From Anabas testudineus (taxonomy: Eukaryota > Chordata > Actinopteri > Anabantiformes > Anabantidae), in the NCBI RefSeq assembly GCF_900324465.2, contig NC_046616.1, positions 7,689,047 through 7,753,046 of the forward strand: DNA of 64,000 bases, written 5' to 3'. The notes beneath the pieces are model-generated. The model saw only the letters and a list, made by a program, of their open reading frames with translations, did not search any database and was not told the origin of the DNA. This document shows, piece by piece, positions 39,598-51,477 of the stretch. The number at the start of each line of letters is the position of its first letter. Position 1 is the stretch's first letter. A program made the position numbers and the translations under genes.

Positions 39598-41899
39598 TTA
39601 ATTGGGTTGTGTTTCGCTTTGAAAGTAGAGAAGTTTGCGGAGAAAATTGAAAGAACCGGGCATTTGCTTGTAGAGTCCTTTTGCAGAGTTCTGGGAGACT
39701 TCATGGTTAACCTGCAGATGGGAACAGTTACCAGTCAGATGTGTCTATGTCTAAATTAAAAAGTACTAAATGGCAAAGTGGATACAATAGAACTCAAACT
39801 AATTTGATGTGAGAGCCACTTACCATCATCAACATTGTGACCAAGTCGTTGGTGTCAGCATTTTCCTCAAGAATACGGTCCAATATCTCAACATACCAGG
39901 AGCCCGACTGTGGGTCCCTCCAAGAAACGTAGCCTGTTTTCATCACATGGTCAAAGCAGTATTAAAAAAAACAGATGACACAGGTCAAGATAATTCAAAT
40001 AAACAGAAACTGAGACACAAGCACACCAGGGAAGGTTGAGTAGGAAACCAGAATGTCACTCGGGGTGGGCAGAGTGGTTCTGGCATCAGGTTCGTCAGAC
40101 ATGCTCAGGGAGTCGCTACTGGATGACATTGGAATAGCATCTGTCTGATCATCTTCTCCACCGATGGATGGTTCATCTTCATCAGGCGACACTTCAAAGC
40201 CTGTGTCTTTTTCACCTCAAAGAAAAAAGAATCCCTATAAAACTACTTAAAATGCACGAATAGGTGTAAATTGGACTATGCAATTTATATATGACTCATT
40301 ACTTTATTCATTCAACATTATGTTCAATGTTACCTCCTCCACATGCCTGGATGAAGAAAAGTTTAGGTTTGCCCTGTAAAGAAGGGCAGTGCTGGCCATT
40401 GAGATAGTTTGTGATGTGCTGAACTTGGACATATTGTCCATCCACGCCATACACTGCACCAGGGAAGCGGTTGTGACTCACCTATATGACCACAAATGTA
40501 AGTATATATCACCTCTCAGATCACAAAGAAAGCTCTGACATGATGTTGTACCATGTGTCGATGGATGGGACACGTTTTCTGACTGCAGCTTCTCGAGACA
40601 CAAAAACTTCAACAATAGCTGGTATAATAAAAAGCCATATTGCACACTGTCTTCCATGAAGTGCAGATTGCTCTGGTAACAAGAAGAAAAACTACAGGTC
40701 AGGTCTTACCTCAGTCCCATGGGACAGCATGATAACCACACAGCAGTCATATTGTGAATGATCCTTCTTACACAAAGCTGACAGTTCATGTCTGATTTGC
40801 TGAAATGTGGATATAGCACATTTACAATAATCAACTCATCATTTTTAATTTTGGTTTGAGAGATAAAAGAAGAAGAGACAATTCTTACTTTTTGTTTTAA
40901 GTTCGTCTTGACTTCCACGATAAAGTTGAGTGCCTTGAATCGTTTTTCCAGCTTATCACAGTCTATGTTTGACCCGTTGCGATCTTTCAGCTCAGTCTCG
41001 GGTTCAAACTCCACATTGTTTATGATGAGGCAGTGTCCACACGGGCTGGCATCCATTTTATAGGTCTGAAATTAAACGTGACGTGAATGTGTAATCTAAG
41101 TTTACACTGATTCAACGAGGCGCGGTGCTGAGCGATGAATAAATAATGCTTACCTGAATGCTGTCTCGTCGTGTTCTTCCCTGTGGCCTTGGTGTTATAT
41201 AGTCCCTTTCAGGTGCTGTGAAATAAGCATTAACATGTATAAAAGACGTCTAGGAATTCACCAGATGATTACCAGTATGTTAATATTAATAAATTGGATA
41301 TCTCACATGGAGTGGGAGTAGTATTGGGTTTCTGTATTGGATAGACAGGGACATCATCCTTTCTTTGCATAATGTCCATTCGAGAGGCTATCATTAAAAT
41401 AAGAAGATCAGATAGTTAACAATAAACAGAATAATGTGTATGTTAATGAATTATACTATTATCACACACTTACTAACTGGGAGAGGCTGGATAACAGGAC
41501 GAAGGACCTCAATGGGAGTTGCCGGCTGTATCTGAACTGCTGGAGCCCCATTTTGTAGGACCTCTGCCAAACTGTGTTGACCTGTCTCCTGAAGGCACTG
41601 CAGAAATAATGGAAAGGCCCGACTCCCCCGGGTTTCTAAGTCCCGGACTAACTGTCTGGCCTGGTCTCGTCTGGTCCCAGAGCTCTGGTGGGAGAGACAG
41701 TATCAGGTGTATCGCAGCATTACGTGTTTCTATGAGCACAATGTCGTCACTTAGATAGAGACTATACCTTTATTTCATCGATCATGTCTTGGGTGAAAAC
41801 TCCTTTTTCAAGAAGTCTATCATAAAGGTCGGATGGGTCCAAATCGCTCACAAGATTAGTCCTGTTGCGCTGGAGGATCTTTTTGTGTCGCTCCTCCAT
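39598..41899 (-). CDS. casp9: Caspase-9, initiator caspase, 10 coding exons
   Basis: Coding exons from 5' to 3': 41768-41899 (ATG at 41897-41899), 41474-41684, 41307-41387, 41154-41215, 40889-41065, 40710-40799, 40334-40481, 40027-40215, 39824-39933 and 39598-39711. All phases agree and give 437 aa (human 416). Residues 1 to about 90 form the CARD that docks on APAF1 in the apoptosome. The protease domain opens with [12 protein letters not shown]. Catalytic His248 lies in MLSHG, and catalytic Cys298 in the caspase-9-type QACGG pentapeptide. The inter-subunit linker contains DQTD|AIPM (cut after Asp326) and DEPD|A (after Asp344), candidate processing sites. It is followed by [16 protein letters not shown], as in human. 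The small subunit ends in GLYKQMPG. It is head to head with DNAJC16, as I recall for human. A possible 5' UTR acceptor lies just before the ATG. Confidence 0.96.
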
Positions 41900-42873
41900 T
41901 CTCTCTCTATAAAAAAACAACCTCTATGAGAAAGCTAGAAGAACTGTTATAAAGGCTATAAATGAACAATAAACAAAATCTATTTCACAGACAGTCGGTA
42001 ACCTGCTGTTGATCCTGGTTTGTAAAAGGGAAATTACGATGAAACAACAACACTTCTGGTTTCGGTTGCATTAGTCACTTCCTTGTTTACATCACCGGCG
42101 CCTGTGATTGGTCCACAGATGGAAAAACAGGGTGCGTTTGATTTTATTCACTTTACGTCGCTGCCGCGCGGCTACAACACCACGATACGTTCACACTAAA
42201 GCCGGGGAGCCACAAACATCCAACCGTACCCTCCATGACGAAGAAACACGCTCAACAAAACATACTCAGTCTCCCAGCATCCCTTTGGACAGTGGCCGCC
42301 TCCATCTCTACTCCTACTTCGCAGCAGCAGCAGCAGCAGGTTGTCGGCTTGCCCAGGAGGAGCTGTGGGATGTTGTTGAACACACCCTTTGCAATACGCT
42401 GTGTTTTCTTAAAGCCTTAATCCAGAAGCTGACGAGAACCAAAACCTTCTCCAGATATGTGGCGCAGCACCGGCTGAGCACATCGGATGAGGTGATGGAT
42501 GGATGGATGGATGGATGGATGGATGTGGCTGAGACAGCTAACTAACCCGCTGTAGCAACGTAACTAAACCTAATGGGAAGCAAAATGCGTGAACGTGTTA
42601 TTCCCCTGGAATAATGTTAATGCCATAGTCAAACATGTCATACATCCTAGCCTGCCTAGGTGCTGTTGTGTGCATGCTGCATGCTATAATTTATACCATG
42701 AGTAGCTACACGGCTGTTTTATTTTGCATCACCAGCGTTAATAGACTGGTCAGTAGGATGGAAAGGTCGTTTTGGATTATTATGCCAGCAATAGGTTGTG
42801 TCAGGATGTCAGATGTGAGCATTTTCCACTTTACCTTCATGGTGATTTCTGTGTTTTGTTAAGGGTAACTGTG
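41900..42873. promoter_or_regulatory. Divergent casp9/dnajc16 promoter and dnajc16 5' leader
   Basis: The start codons of casp9 and dnajc16 are 974 nt apart on opposite strands. The core at about 42040-42120 contains 'cacttccttg' (an ETS site on the minus strand), a GC-rich 'caccggcgcc' and an inverted CCAAT box 'gattggtcc', typical of bidirectional housekeeping promoters. Downstream the region holds the presumed non-coding first exon of dnajc16 and an intron whose acceptor (tttgttaag) lies at about 42861, 13 nt before the dnajc16 ATG. Confidence 0.65.
42490..42527. repeat. (ATGG)n microsatellite
   Basis: About eight tandem ATGG units lie in the 5' leader or first intron of dnajc16. They overlap the end of a 145-codon open frame. 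Confidence 0.9.
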
Positions 42874-45800
42874 ATGACAGGCTCCATGATGTCCCTGCCG
42901 CTGGCTGTGGTGGTGGTCCTCTCAGTGCTCCTGACAGGAGCGACCCATGCTGGGCCTGAGATGGACCCATACAAAATCTTAGGGGTAACCAAGAGTGCAA
43001 GCCAGGCTGAGATTAAGAAGGTCTACAAGCGCCTTGCAAAAGAATGGTAATTATGTTCACATGACACCGACTTGTTATCATTTAACCCCATTTAGTTCTC
43101 AATTAATGGACATTTTCCTTTCAAGGCATCCCGACAAAAACAAAAATCCAGGTGCTGAGGACATGTTTATCAAGATTACCAAGTCCTATGAGGTTTGTCT
43201 TTTCTATCATCACTAGAAGTGCATGTTAGGTACATGTAAGCTCTAATAAAGCCAGTAAAATATGCATGAGAGGAAGCTGTATCTCATATTTGTTTTACTC
43301 AAAATCTAGATCCTGTCCAGTGAAGACAAACGTGCCAATTATGACCGTTATGGGCAAACTGATGACACCCAGCCATACGGTGGTGGTCGCTATGGACATC
43401 GCCACGACAGCTTTTACTTTGACGAGTCCTTCTTTAATTTTCCCTTCAACAGCAAGAACCACAGAGACTTTACAGACAGCAAGTACACGTTGCACTTTAA
43501 CCAGTATGTCAACGACGTGGTACCTGACAGCTACAAGAGACCCTACCTGATAAAGATCACCTCTGACTGGTGCTTCAGCTGCATCCACATCGAGCCTGTC
43601 TGGAAGGAGGTGGTGCAGGAGATGGAGAATCTAGGTTTGGAAGGAAATGTCTTGCAAAATTACAAAAAGCACAGTCATCAGTGATCTACAGAGTTGAAAA
43701 GGTCAATGTGTGTGTATATTTGTGCATATTCTGTCTTTGCAGGTGTTGGTATTGGTGTGGTGGATGTTGGCTATGAGAGACGGTTAGCCAATCACCTTGG
43801 TGCTCATCGCACCCCGTCAATACTCGGAGTCATCAATGGAAAAGTGACTTTTTTCCACTATGCTGTAGCAAAGGAGCACCTGAGGCAGTTTGTAGAAGAC
43901 CTTCTTCCTCAGAGACTTGTGGAGCGGGTAAATCTATATTTTTGTGTGAGACACATTTGACACTGCAGCATATTACAAAACAGATTCGTGCATATGTGGA
44001 GGAACCGATTGGTTGTGTACAAGAAAATAGATTAAACTGTTTTGCGTTTCAGATCACAGACAAGAATGACCTACAGTTCTTGAACAGCTGGCATGAGATC
44101 AACAAGCCACATGTGCTTCTTTTTGACCAAGTTCCTGCAGTTCCTCTGCTCTACAAAGTAGGCTCTTGTCTTGTGGTTTTTCATGTGAAATACACCCCAG
44201 GTGCCACTGACTTTGTAACTGCATTGCTAAAACAAGACGTCATTAATGTAACTCTCTGCATCTCCGTAGCTGACAGCTTTTGCTTATAAGGACTACTTGC
44301 AGTTTGGCTATGTGGACCAGGGCCTTTCAGAGACCGCCGATCTTCAGAAACAGTTTAATATTAACACTTATGCTCCAACTATGCTGGTCTTCAAAGAGAA
44401 CGTTGACAAGCCTGCCGACATCATACAGGTGAATTGTAGTTTGATTGTGTCCTTCCCCATCATGTTTACCTGAGAACCTGCTCTACTTGTGTTCATTGTG
44501 TCATTTTCTTCTGTGCAGGCTAAAGGGATGAAGAAGCAAATTATTGATGAGTTCATGTCAAACAACAAATTTCTCCTGGCACCACGACTGGTCAATCAGA
44601 AGCTCTTTGATGAGCTCTGTCCTGTCAAACAGTTCCATAGACGCAGGAAGTAAGACGCTTCAGTTCTGTTCATCTTAGTTAGAGAAAGCTGAAATACACG
44701 TAAACCAAACATCTTTTTTCACATACCAACTGTCTTCCCCTTAGATACTGTGTCCTGCTAATCACAGGTGACGAAGAGACTTTTTCTTTTGGGAACCAAG
44801 CATTTCTCTCATTTGCTTCCACCAATATCAAGGACGTTGTGAGGTATGCCTATGTGTACCAACGACTACAGCAACCGCTTTGTGACATCCTCATGCAGAA
44901 CAAGGACAGTGCACAGTCACAACCGCAGGTACACTCTCACACACACACACACACACACACACTACAGCTGAAGTGTAGTACACATTTGGTGTGTTTGTTT
45001 GAGCCTTCGTAAAAAAAAGAAAACTGCGTTATTCAATTTTGCTATTGCTTTAAATCTTTGTATGTGGGTGCAGGTAGTGATCCTGGAGAGACGCAATGCT
45101 GCAGGAAAGGCCTTGTTTAAACCAGTGACTGCCTGGAACGGCAGTGAAGAAGAAAAGCAGCGTCTTCTGGAAGAGCTAGATCGAATTCAGAAGGACCCTT
45201 CAATCCTCATCCATGATGCCGTGCTGCCTGAGCTCAATAACGAGTTTGCCTCTGTACGTTTTATTTCAATTACAGAATGGTTGAAAATGTTGAGTGAGCA
45301 AATTATTACTATTACTAAATGTACTCATGTGACTCTTTAGATGTTTGTAATCCGATGGATTTATGCATCTTACGATTACCTCTCTGAAGTCATCGATGAT
45401 ATTTTACATAACAACTGGTAGGTAAAAATGGATTTTTAGTGAAGCTTAATTTTAGTTCCAGCCTTTGATTAGTAAAAATAGAATTTGCGCTATAGCAGTA
45501 CTTAATTTGCACACTTCCTTTCATGGAGGAACATTAAGATGAACAATAAGATTGGTGCATTAAGACATCTGTGATGACTTGCAGGCGCGAGATGATGCCT
45601 CTTCTGTCCCTCATCTTCTCCGCCTTGTTCATCTTGTTTGGAACTGTGGTCATTCAGGCTTTCAGGTTGGTTGATTTACCATGCATGCTTTAGTACATCC
45701 CCAAAACTCAGTATAGCCACATCATCTTACACTAAATAAGGCAAAGCTATAATGCTGTTGATTTAAATTTTCTACATCTGAGCAACTCCTTTGGGACACA

Positions 45801-46689
45801 CATTTTTTTGTGTGTGTATTTTCAGCGACTCAGGTGAAGAGACTAAGCCAAAGGCAAAAGATGGAACAAAAGCAGAAAATGGGTCACCAGGGTCCGGCTC
45901 TTTGAGGCAAGGGAACATGTAATTTTCACACTTCGGATCCACGATTTATCTTTATTGTTTTTAAGCTCTTTGTTTTTTTTCTGCTAATTTTAGTCGACCT
46001 CCTAAGAAGAATTTCGTGGAGGTGACAGAGCTGACAGATATCACTTACATGAGCAACCTCGTGAAGCTAAGACCAGGACACATGAACATAGTGCTGGTTC
46101 TCACTGACGCCTCCAAGAACATTCTTCTCAGCAAGTTTGCCAAAGAGGTTTACTCCTTCACAGGGTAAGCTAAACATCTGCTTTGGCAGATCAGATGAAG
46201 CCTCTTGGTAATTTTATATGTATTAAATTTTCATGTTTAAATACTTTTCTACATACATTTTTTTCTCCTAGGAGCCTGACGCTGCATTTCTCCTTCCTGA
46301 ATATTGATAAACACGGTGAGTGGATGAACACACTGCTGGAATACGCCCAGGACGCCATGCAGATCGACGCCGATGAGGAGGAGGGCGGGAACCACAAGAT
46401 AGATTATACTGGCTACGTGCTGGCACTTAATGGCCATAAGAGGTACCTCTGCCTTTTTAAGCCTGTATACACTGGTGAAGACCTCGACAGTAAGTCATCT
46501 GAGGATGAAGGGGGGGCATCAGTGGGCAGGTCGAGATCCAAACCTAACCGATCACGCAGCCTTTCCACACTGCAGATCCACCACAAACTGGATCGTCTGG
46601 GGCTGTGGATGGAAAGGCTCATGGAAGGCACTTTGCCTCGTTACTACATCCCTGCATGGCCGGGACTAGATAAGATCTCCAGCAAATAG
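42874..46689 (+). CDS. dnajc16: DnaJ homolog subfamily C member 16 (DNAJC16/ERdj8)
   Basis: Exons: 42874-43046, 43126-43192, 43310-43634, 43743-43927, 44053-44157, 44270-44428, 44519-44649, 44745-44928, 45074-45253, 45341-45417, 45585-45665, 45826-45918, 45994-46164 and 46272-46689. All phases agree and give 782 aa, the length that I recall for the human protein. An ER signal peptide covers about residues 1-25. A J domain follows, with HPD at 59-61. Then come thioredoxin-like domains, the first with a CFSC (CxxC) site at Cys168/Cys171. A membrane segment lies at about 532-552 (LLSLIFSALFILFGTVVIQ). The tail contains a serine/arginine-rich stretch and ends in DKISSK. ERdj8 is an ER J-protein linked to autophagosome size control. 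Start choice: the first ATG after the exon acceptor, followed at once by the hydrophobic signal; two further in-frame Met codons lie within the next few residues. Confidence 0.96.
44936..44961. repeat. (CA)n microsatellite
   Basis: About 12 CA units lie in a dnajc16 intron. Confidence 0.9.
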
Positions 46690-46952
46690 ATCAAGGCAAG
46701 TAAGGAATGACTAAGTATTGATCTACTTTTACACAGAAATGGATCCTCTTGTGTTCTGCTAAAGTTGGACTTTTTGCATTTAAGATATTTAATATTTACA
46801 AAAGTCTTTAAGTTCAGTCAATATTATAATTGACTTTAGTGCAACTACTGTGGGACGAGTCCTTTATTGTACCCCTCTTACACTTGGCATGCTGTTTTCA
46901 GTTGTTGATAGTCTAATTTTATCCAAGCAAATGCTGCTGCTATAACCCTGTA

Positions 46953-46958
46953 AATAAA
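46953..46958 (+). other. dnajc16: dnajc16 polyadenylation signal
   Basis: AATAAA lies 264 nt after the dnajc16 stop codon, the first canonical signal in the 3' flank. Confidence 0.55.
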
Positions 46959-47171
46959 AAACAGAATCACTGTGGCCACCTGTACTCTCCTACTTCCAAG
47001 ACTACCATCCATCAAAGGAAGCAGGAGAACTACCTTAATCTTCATTGATGAATACTGTGAATAGAGATGCATGTCCCTAACACTACATGTCTTTTGCCTT
47101 TTTATGCATCTCAGTCCTTTTTTTTTAAGTTGTAGATTCTCTCCTGAATGTTGACTTGCTCGTGCAATATA

Positions 47172-47917
47172 CACTGCCTGTCCAATAAAAAAAGTCACCA
47201 TCTAGATTTAACTAAGCAAATAGGTAAGAGCCTCCCTTTGGATTATTACTGCATGGATGATTATGTTTCAGCTGGCAACAAGTTATTTAACCTTAACTGA
47301 TGCAGTGAGTAGCTTCTTATTTCTTAAACAAACATGTCTGAAGATACATCCTGTGATCATGGAAAAGATGTTAATCTGTTCCAGAAGGGTCAAATTATTG
47401 TCATGAATTAATCAAAGAAAACATCCAAGGAGTTTGCTGAAACTACTAAAACTGGGTTAAGAACTGTCAAATGGAAGAAGGTCATGTGGTCTGATGAGTC
47501 CAGATTTACCCTGTTCCAGAGTGATGGGAGCATCAGGGTAAGAAGAGAGGAGGGTGAAGTGATGAGCCATCATGTCTAGTACCTACTGTGCAAGGCTGTG
47601 GGGGTAGTGCTATGATCTGGGGTTGCTGCAGTTGGTCAGGTCTAGGTTCAGAAACATGATGTGTTCAAAGAATGAGGTCAGCTGATGACCTGAACATACT
47701 GAATGACCAGGTTATTCCATCAGTGGATTTTATTCTTCCCTGATATCACAGGCATATTCCAATAAGACAATACAAGGATTCATCGGGCTCAAATTGTAAA
47801 AGAGTGCTTCAGGGAACATGACACATGATTTTTTTTTTAATGCGTGCCATAAACAAAGCTAAAGGTTGTACAATGAAATATTAGAGTGTGTGACTTTTTA
47901 TTTTTGGACGGGCAGTG
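47172..47917 (+). mobile_element. Internally deleted Tc1/mariner-type DNA transposon
   Basis: The ends form an inverted repeat of about 28 bp. The left end starts 'cactgcctgtccaataaaaa'. The right end finishes 'atttttggacgggcagtg', the near-complement. A TA dinucleotide precedes the left end, as expected for Tc1 insertion. The interior keeps degraded transposase sequence, for instance 'gtggtctgatgagtccagat' (the TWSDESR region of Tc1 transposases) and 'aatgaccaggttattccatc'. At 746 bp it is about half the length of an intact element, with no full reading frame. It is a dead copy that could formerly have been moved in trans. Confidence 0.85.
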
Positions 47918-47989
47918 TGGAATACTGCTGTAATGACAATGCCTTTAACCTGGATCTCAAGGGTTTCTCCATGTTCTTCCTGGTCACGT

Positions 47990-48062
47990 GATTCCAGAAA
48001 AACCCTTCTTGGTCACATCATATTAATACTACCTGGCAGTTTTAATGTTGGGGTTGACTGAT
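47990..48062 (+). mobile_element. Tc1-like right-end relic
   Basis: The sequence 'acctggcagttttaatgttg' followed by 'gggttgactgatgtctgta' resembles the right terminus of the same Tc1-like family seen at 17.7-18.3 kb (pattern TTTTAATGTTGTGGCTGATCGGTGTA). No matching left end was found. Confidence 0.45.
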
Positions 48063-49140
48063 GTCTGTATGGTCACTCTGACAGGTCTGTGGATACACAG
48101 CCCCGTACGCAGCAAGCTATGATAGTGTGTAGCTGTGTAGCTGTTCTGACACCTGTCAATCATAGTCAGCATTAACATAACTCACTTTAAAACTCATCCG
48201 TGCTGTAGCTGTTTATACTGTAGATTGACTTGTCTGATGATACAGTCCCAGTCAGATGTGCAAAACACTCCCGTTATCAGCTGCAGTTACATATACAATG
48301 CAAAGTGACACAAAGATAAACATGTCCAGTTGCTGTCAGTCATCTGCATTCTCAGTTATGGTAGTAGAGGTTGTAAAATTATGCTAGTTTGCAAAAATAC
48401 TGTCCTGTTATTTTTATTTTGTTTTCATTTTCACCTTTGTTCTATACATTACCAGCTGCATTTAGTCTGCAGTTTTTACCTGTGAACCTAACTTCATATT
48501 GAATATGAATAATTTCTTTAACCATAACTAATTATTAAATCCTCTCAAAGTTCATAACAGGCAGATACAGTGCAAAATTAACACTGCATCAGCCTGTTAA
48601 ACAACCTCAGTTAGCCAGTAGCTTTGCATTGTGAATTATGTAGACAAACACATGAAAAAAAAATAAATTATTGTGTGCTTTGTGTTGATCAATTTGTTCT
48701 GTTCGCATTAAGTGTAAAAATAATAATATAATTTAATGTTACTATGTGATGTTAATATTGTACATTATCATGTTACATATAGGACCTATATTTCAAGGAG
48801 TATGTAACTTGAAAAATAAGGTGAATGTTTTACACAGATTTATCAAAATGCTGTAGTTATGGTTAGTTTTCAATAAGACTTTTACAGGTGAGTGTAAATG
48901 ATGATGGCTGCTCCTGTCAGATGTTTCAGTTGGTCTTGAAGTACATTTATTCCCTTGTCGGTTGTAATAAAATGCTTTGTTTATTAATTAAAGCAGAAAA
49001 TACTAACATTTGCTCAATTTACATTTCTACTATGTTATTTAGCAGGATTGTTTTATTTTATTGTTTTGTTACTTTATGACGAATGATGGTCTATGGTACA
49101 TTGAAAATTGATCCCCTCGTGTATTGCAGAGGCAAATATA
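48063..49140. other. Gene-free interval
   Basis: AT-rich sequence with no coding or repeat family recognised. The open frame at 48888-49079 has no family resemblance. Confidence 0.5.
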
Positions 49141-49508
49141 CAGTGGCAAGAAAAACCTTTTGGAATTTAATGATTTTCTGCATTAATTTGTCATAAAACG
49201 TGATCTCTAATCTGAGTGAGGGTTTTTTGTCAGTTGAAGTAGCTCTGGTCCACATCTCTAACTAATTTTCCTAACTCCTGCTAACACCTCGTCATTATCT
49301 CAAGGGTTCACTTACTTTTCTCCACTCGCACTGTGAGGTTTTCATGGTAGTTCTAAGTAAACAAGACATGAAAGATCAGAATTTGTTTTGTGTTATTATT
49401 TTAGAAACATTATATTTGTTAATCCACTTGACTCAGATGAAGATCAGATCATGTTTTATGACAAATTAATGCAGAAAACAATGAAATGCCAAAAGGTTCA
49501 CACACTTA
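49141..49508. mobile_element. Tc1-type MITE with long terminal inverted repeats
   Basis: The left arm (49141 to about 49210) starts 'cagtggcaagaaaaaccttt' and contains 'ctgcattaatttgtcataaa'. The right arm (about 49430-49508) is its reverse complement ('tttatgacaaattaatgcag', 'aaaaggttcacacactt'). It has lost the last dozen or so terminal bases. A TA precedes the left end. There is no coding capacity. I recall the CAGTGGCAAGAAAAAGTATGTGAACC-type terminus as a widespread fish MITE. Confidence 0.82.
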
Positions 49509-49829
49509 AATATTAAATTGAAGTGATTGGCTGTTTGGTAAATAATTATTTTTTTGTTTTTTTCAAATGTAAATACTGAATTGACCTCTGACCTTTTTAA
49601 AAAATTGAATTAATTGGCACCAAAATCTGAAATAAAATAAATAATAATAATTAAAAAATAAAAAATAATTAACACAAAACTGTGGTATTTGCTAATCAGG
49701 ATACCATTTATTGATTAATAAACAAACAAAGAAACAGACTTGACTGATGTCTCAGCAGTGATGTCATCAACGCTCTACATCCAGGTGAAAGTTACATCAT
49801 CAGCAGGAATGTGACATCCTCGTGGATCA

Positions 49830-51325
49830 TCACAGGGCCTTGCCACAAACGAATGATTTCTTCTCATTGCAGTTCTTGTCGTTAGGATTACCTAGAATTT
49901 AAATGTTGTATTATAATTTATTGCAATATTTATCAATCTGAAATATATATAAATTAAATATATTCCCTTTACTCTGCTAGAACAATCCAAAAAATAACTA
50001 TATAAAAAAAGGTGAAACCACTTTTCTCTTGGACTTTGGCTCATAGTGGAAAAATATCAACAATCAATGGAATATACATTTTTATAAATAAAAACCTTCA
50101 GCACAAGGTAAAATAAGGCCAATTATTACAAGAATTATTTAAAATCTAAATTTTCATGTTATAAAAAATCTATATTGACAGAGCAATAGATAATCATTAT
50201 GTACCGTTATAGTTCATCTCCAAACAATTTTCGGCTCCGCCTGCGTTGTTGGGCTCTCCTGCTGGCCACAATTTGAAATCAAATTTGGAACCATCGCTCC
50301 ACAGCCACACACCCTCCTGAAAGAAAATTATGTCAGCATCAGTTCACTTAAAAACATTTCTTACCACACACAAAGACTTTTTAATATCTTTTGTTTTTAT
50401 TCTAACAAATTAATTTAAAACATCTTTTTGATGGGATTACCAAATTCAGTGCAGAATACAGTTTGTTTATTGTAAAATTTCTCACCTTTGTTGCATCTTC
50501 ACCTCCAATCCAAGTTTCTACATCTGAGCCAGTCGACCTCTTAATCATATCTTTGATGAATGTGTACTGCTCTTTGGTATGGACTGCGGCCAGATTGCCA
50601 GCGATAGCCACACAGGTGGTCTAATGAAGGTTGAAAAAGAGGAAAAAATAACAGGGACCGAGATTGTTCAGGAAACAGAAGTGAGAGAGTTTTAAAACAG
50701 TGGAGAGACAGAGCAATAATGGCACAGAGATTTTTATATTAACAAACACGTGACATAAATACAGTGCAGCAGATATTACAAAAAGTACCTCTGCGTCAGC
50801 CCAGTCCTTTGGAGTGAACTGGAATATATAGCAGTGGTCACCAAACTGAGTCCATCCAGCAGGGCATCTCAAACAGCAATCTTCTTCTACACGACATAGT
50901 TATAGCAGATAAAATAGATGATAATTATTGTTTTAGCCTTCAGCTTTTTAATATTAACTGAGTGCATGTTTAAGGAAAATGGAAATCTGTTAGAAACAAA
51001 GATGATGAAAAGTGCCAAAAAATAGTTGAGTTGTCTGATGGCAGCACAGCAAATACCAACCTGGTTGTTCTTTAGCTTGAGCCTGTGAACGAAAAGAAAA
51101 CATTAGACCTTTAATCCATTTTGCCTTTGCCTTATTGCAAAGACATGGACCTGACAACACATCTAAAAAGACCATGATTAATAAACGTGACATTTCTGCT
51201 GGTGTTACAGTGCTGAAAACAAAGAGCACAGTTTCTAAAACGCTGTGTATAATACTTACATTTGCTCCAGTCCACAGTCCGCAGGTCAAACAGAGGAGCA
51301 CGACGAAACACAGAGCTGATGCCAT
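49830..51325 (-). CDS. Secreted C-type lectin (ladderlectin/type II AFP-like), copy 1
   Basis: Six coding exons from 5' to 3': 51260-51325 (ATG directly after the acceptor), 51061-51082, 50789-50886, 50486-50620, 50205-50316 and 49830-49891. They give 164 aa. A signal peptide (MASALCFVVLLCLTCGLWTG) is followed by a short acidic spacer and one C-type lectin domain. This starts CCLRCPAGWTQFGDHCY and contains WADAE, WIGGED and the WLWSDGS block. It carries an EPN triplet at 128-130, which is typical of mannose-type calcium sites, and ends with a second calcium-site-like PND and a final FVCGKAL. It is likely a secreted pattern-recognition lectin of fish mucus or plasma. The related venom and antifreeze lectins share this scaffold, and sequence alone does not separate them. 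It has a paralogue 3.4 kb upstream. Confidence 0.9.
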
Positions 51326-51354
51326 CTGTGTGTGTGTGTGTGTGTGTGTGTGTA
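51320..51354. repeat. (GT)n/(CA)n tract at a splice acceptor
   Basis: On the minus strand this is a CA repeat ending in cacacag immediately before the copy-1 lectin start codon, so the microsatellite takes the place of the usual pyrimidine tract. The paralogue has 'attttacacag' in the same position without the expansion. Confidence 0.9.
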
Positions 51355-51477
51355 GGAAGGAAATGTATCATAATGAGAAAAGACAAAAAACATTTTCACA
51401 TCAAAAACATTTATGTAACAAAGAAGAACTTTAAATCAACTCCTGCTGCCAGAAAAAGGTTCAGTAAGAATTGGGCG

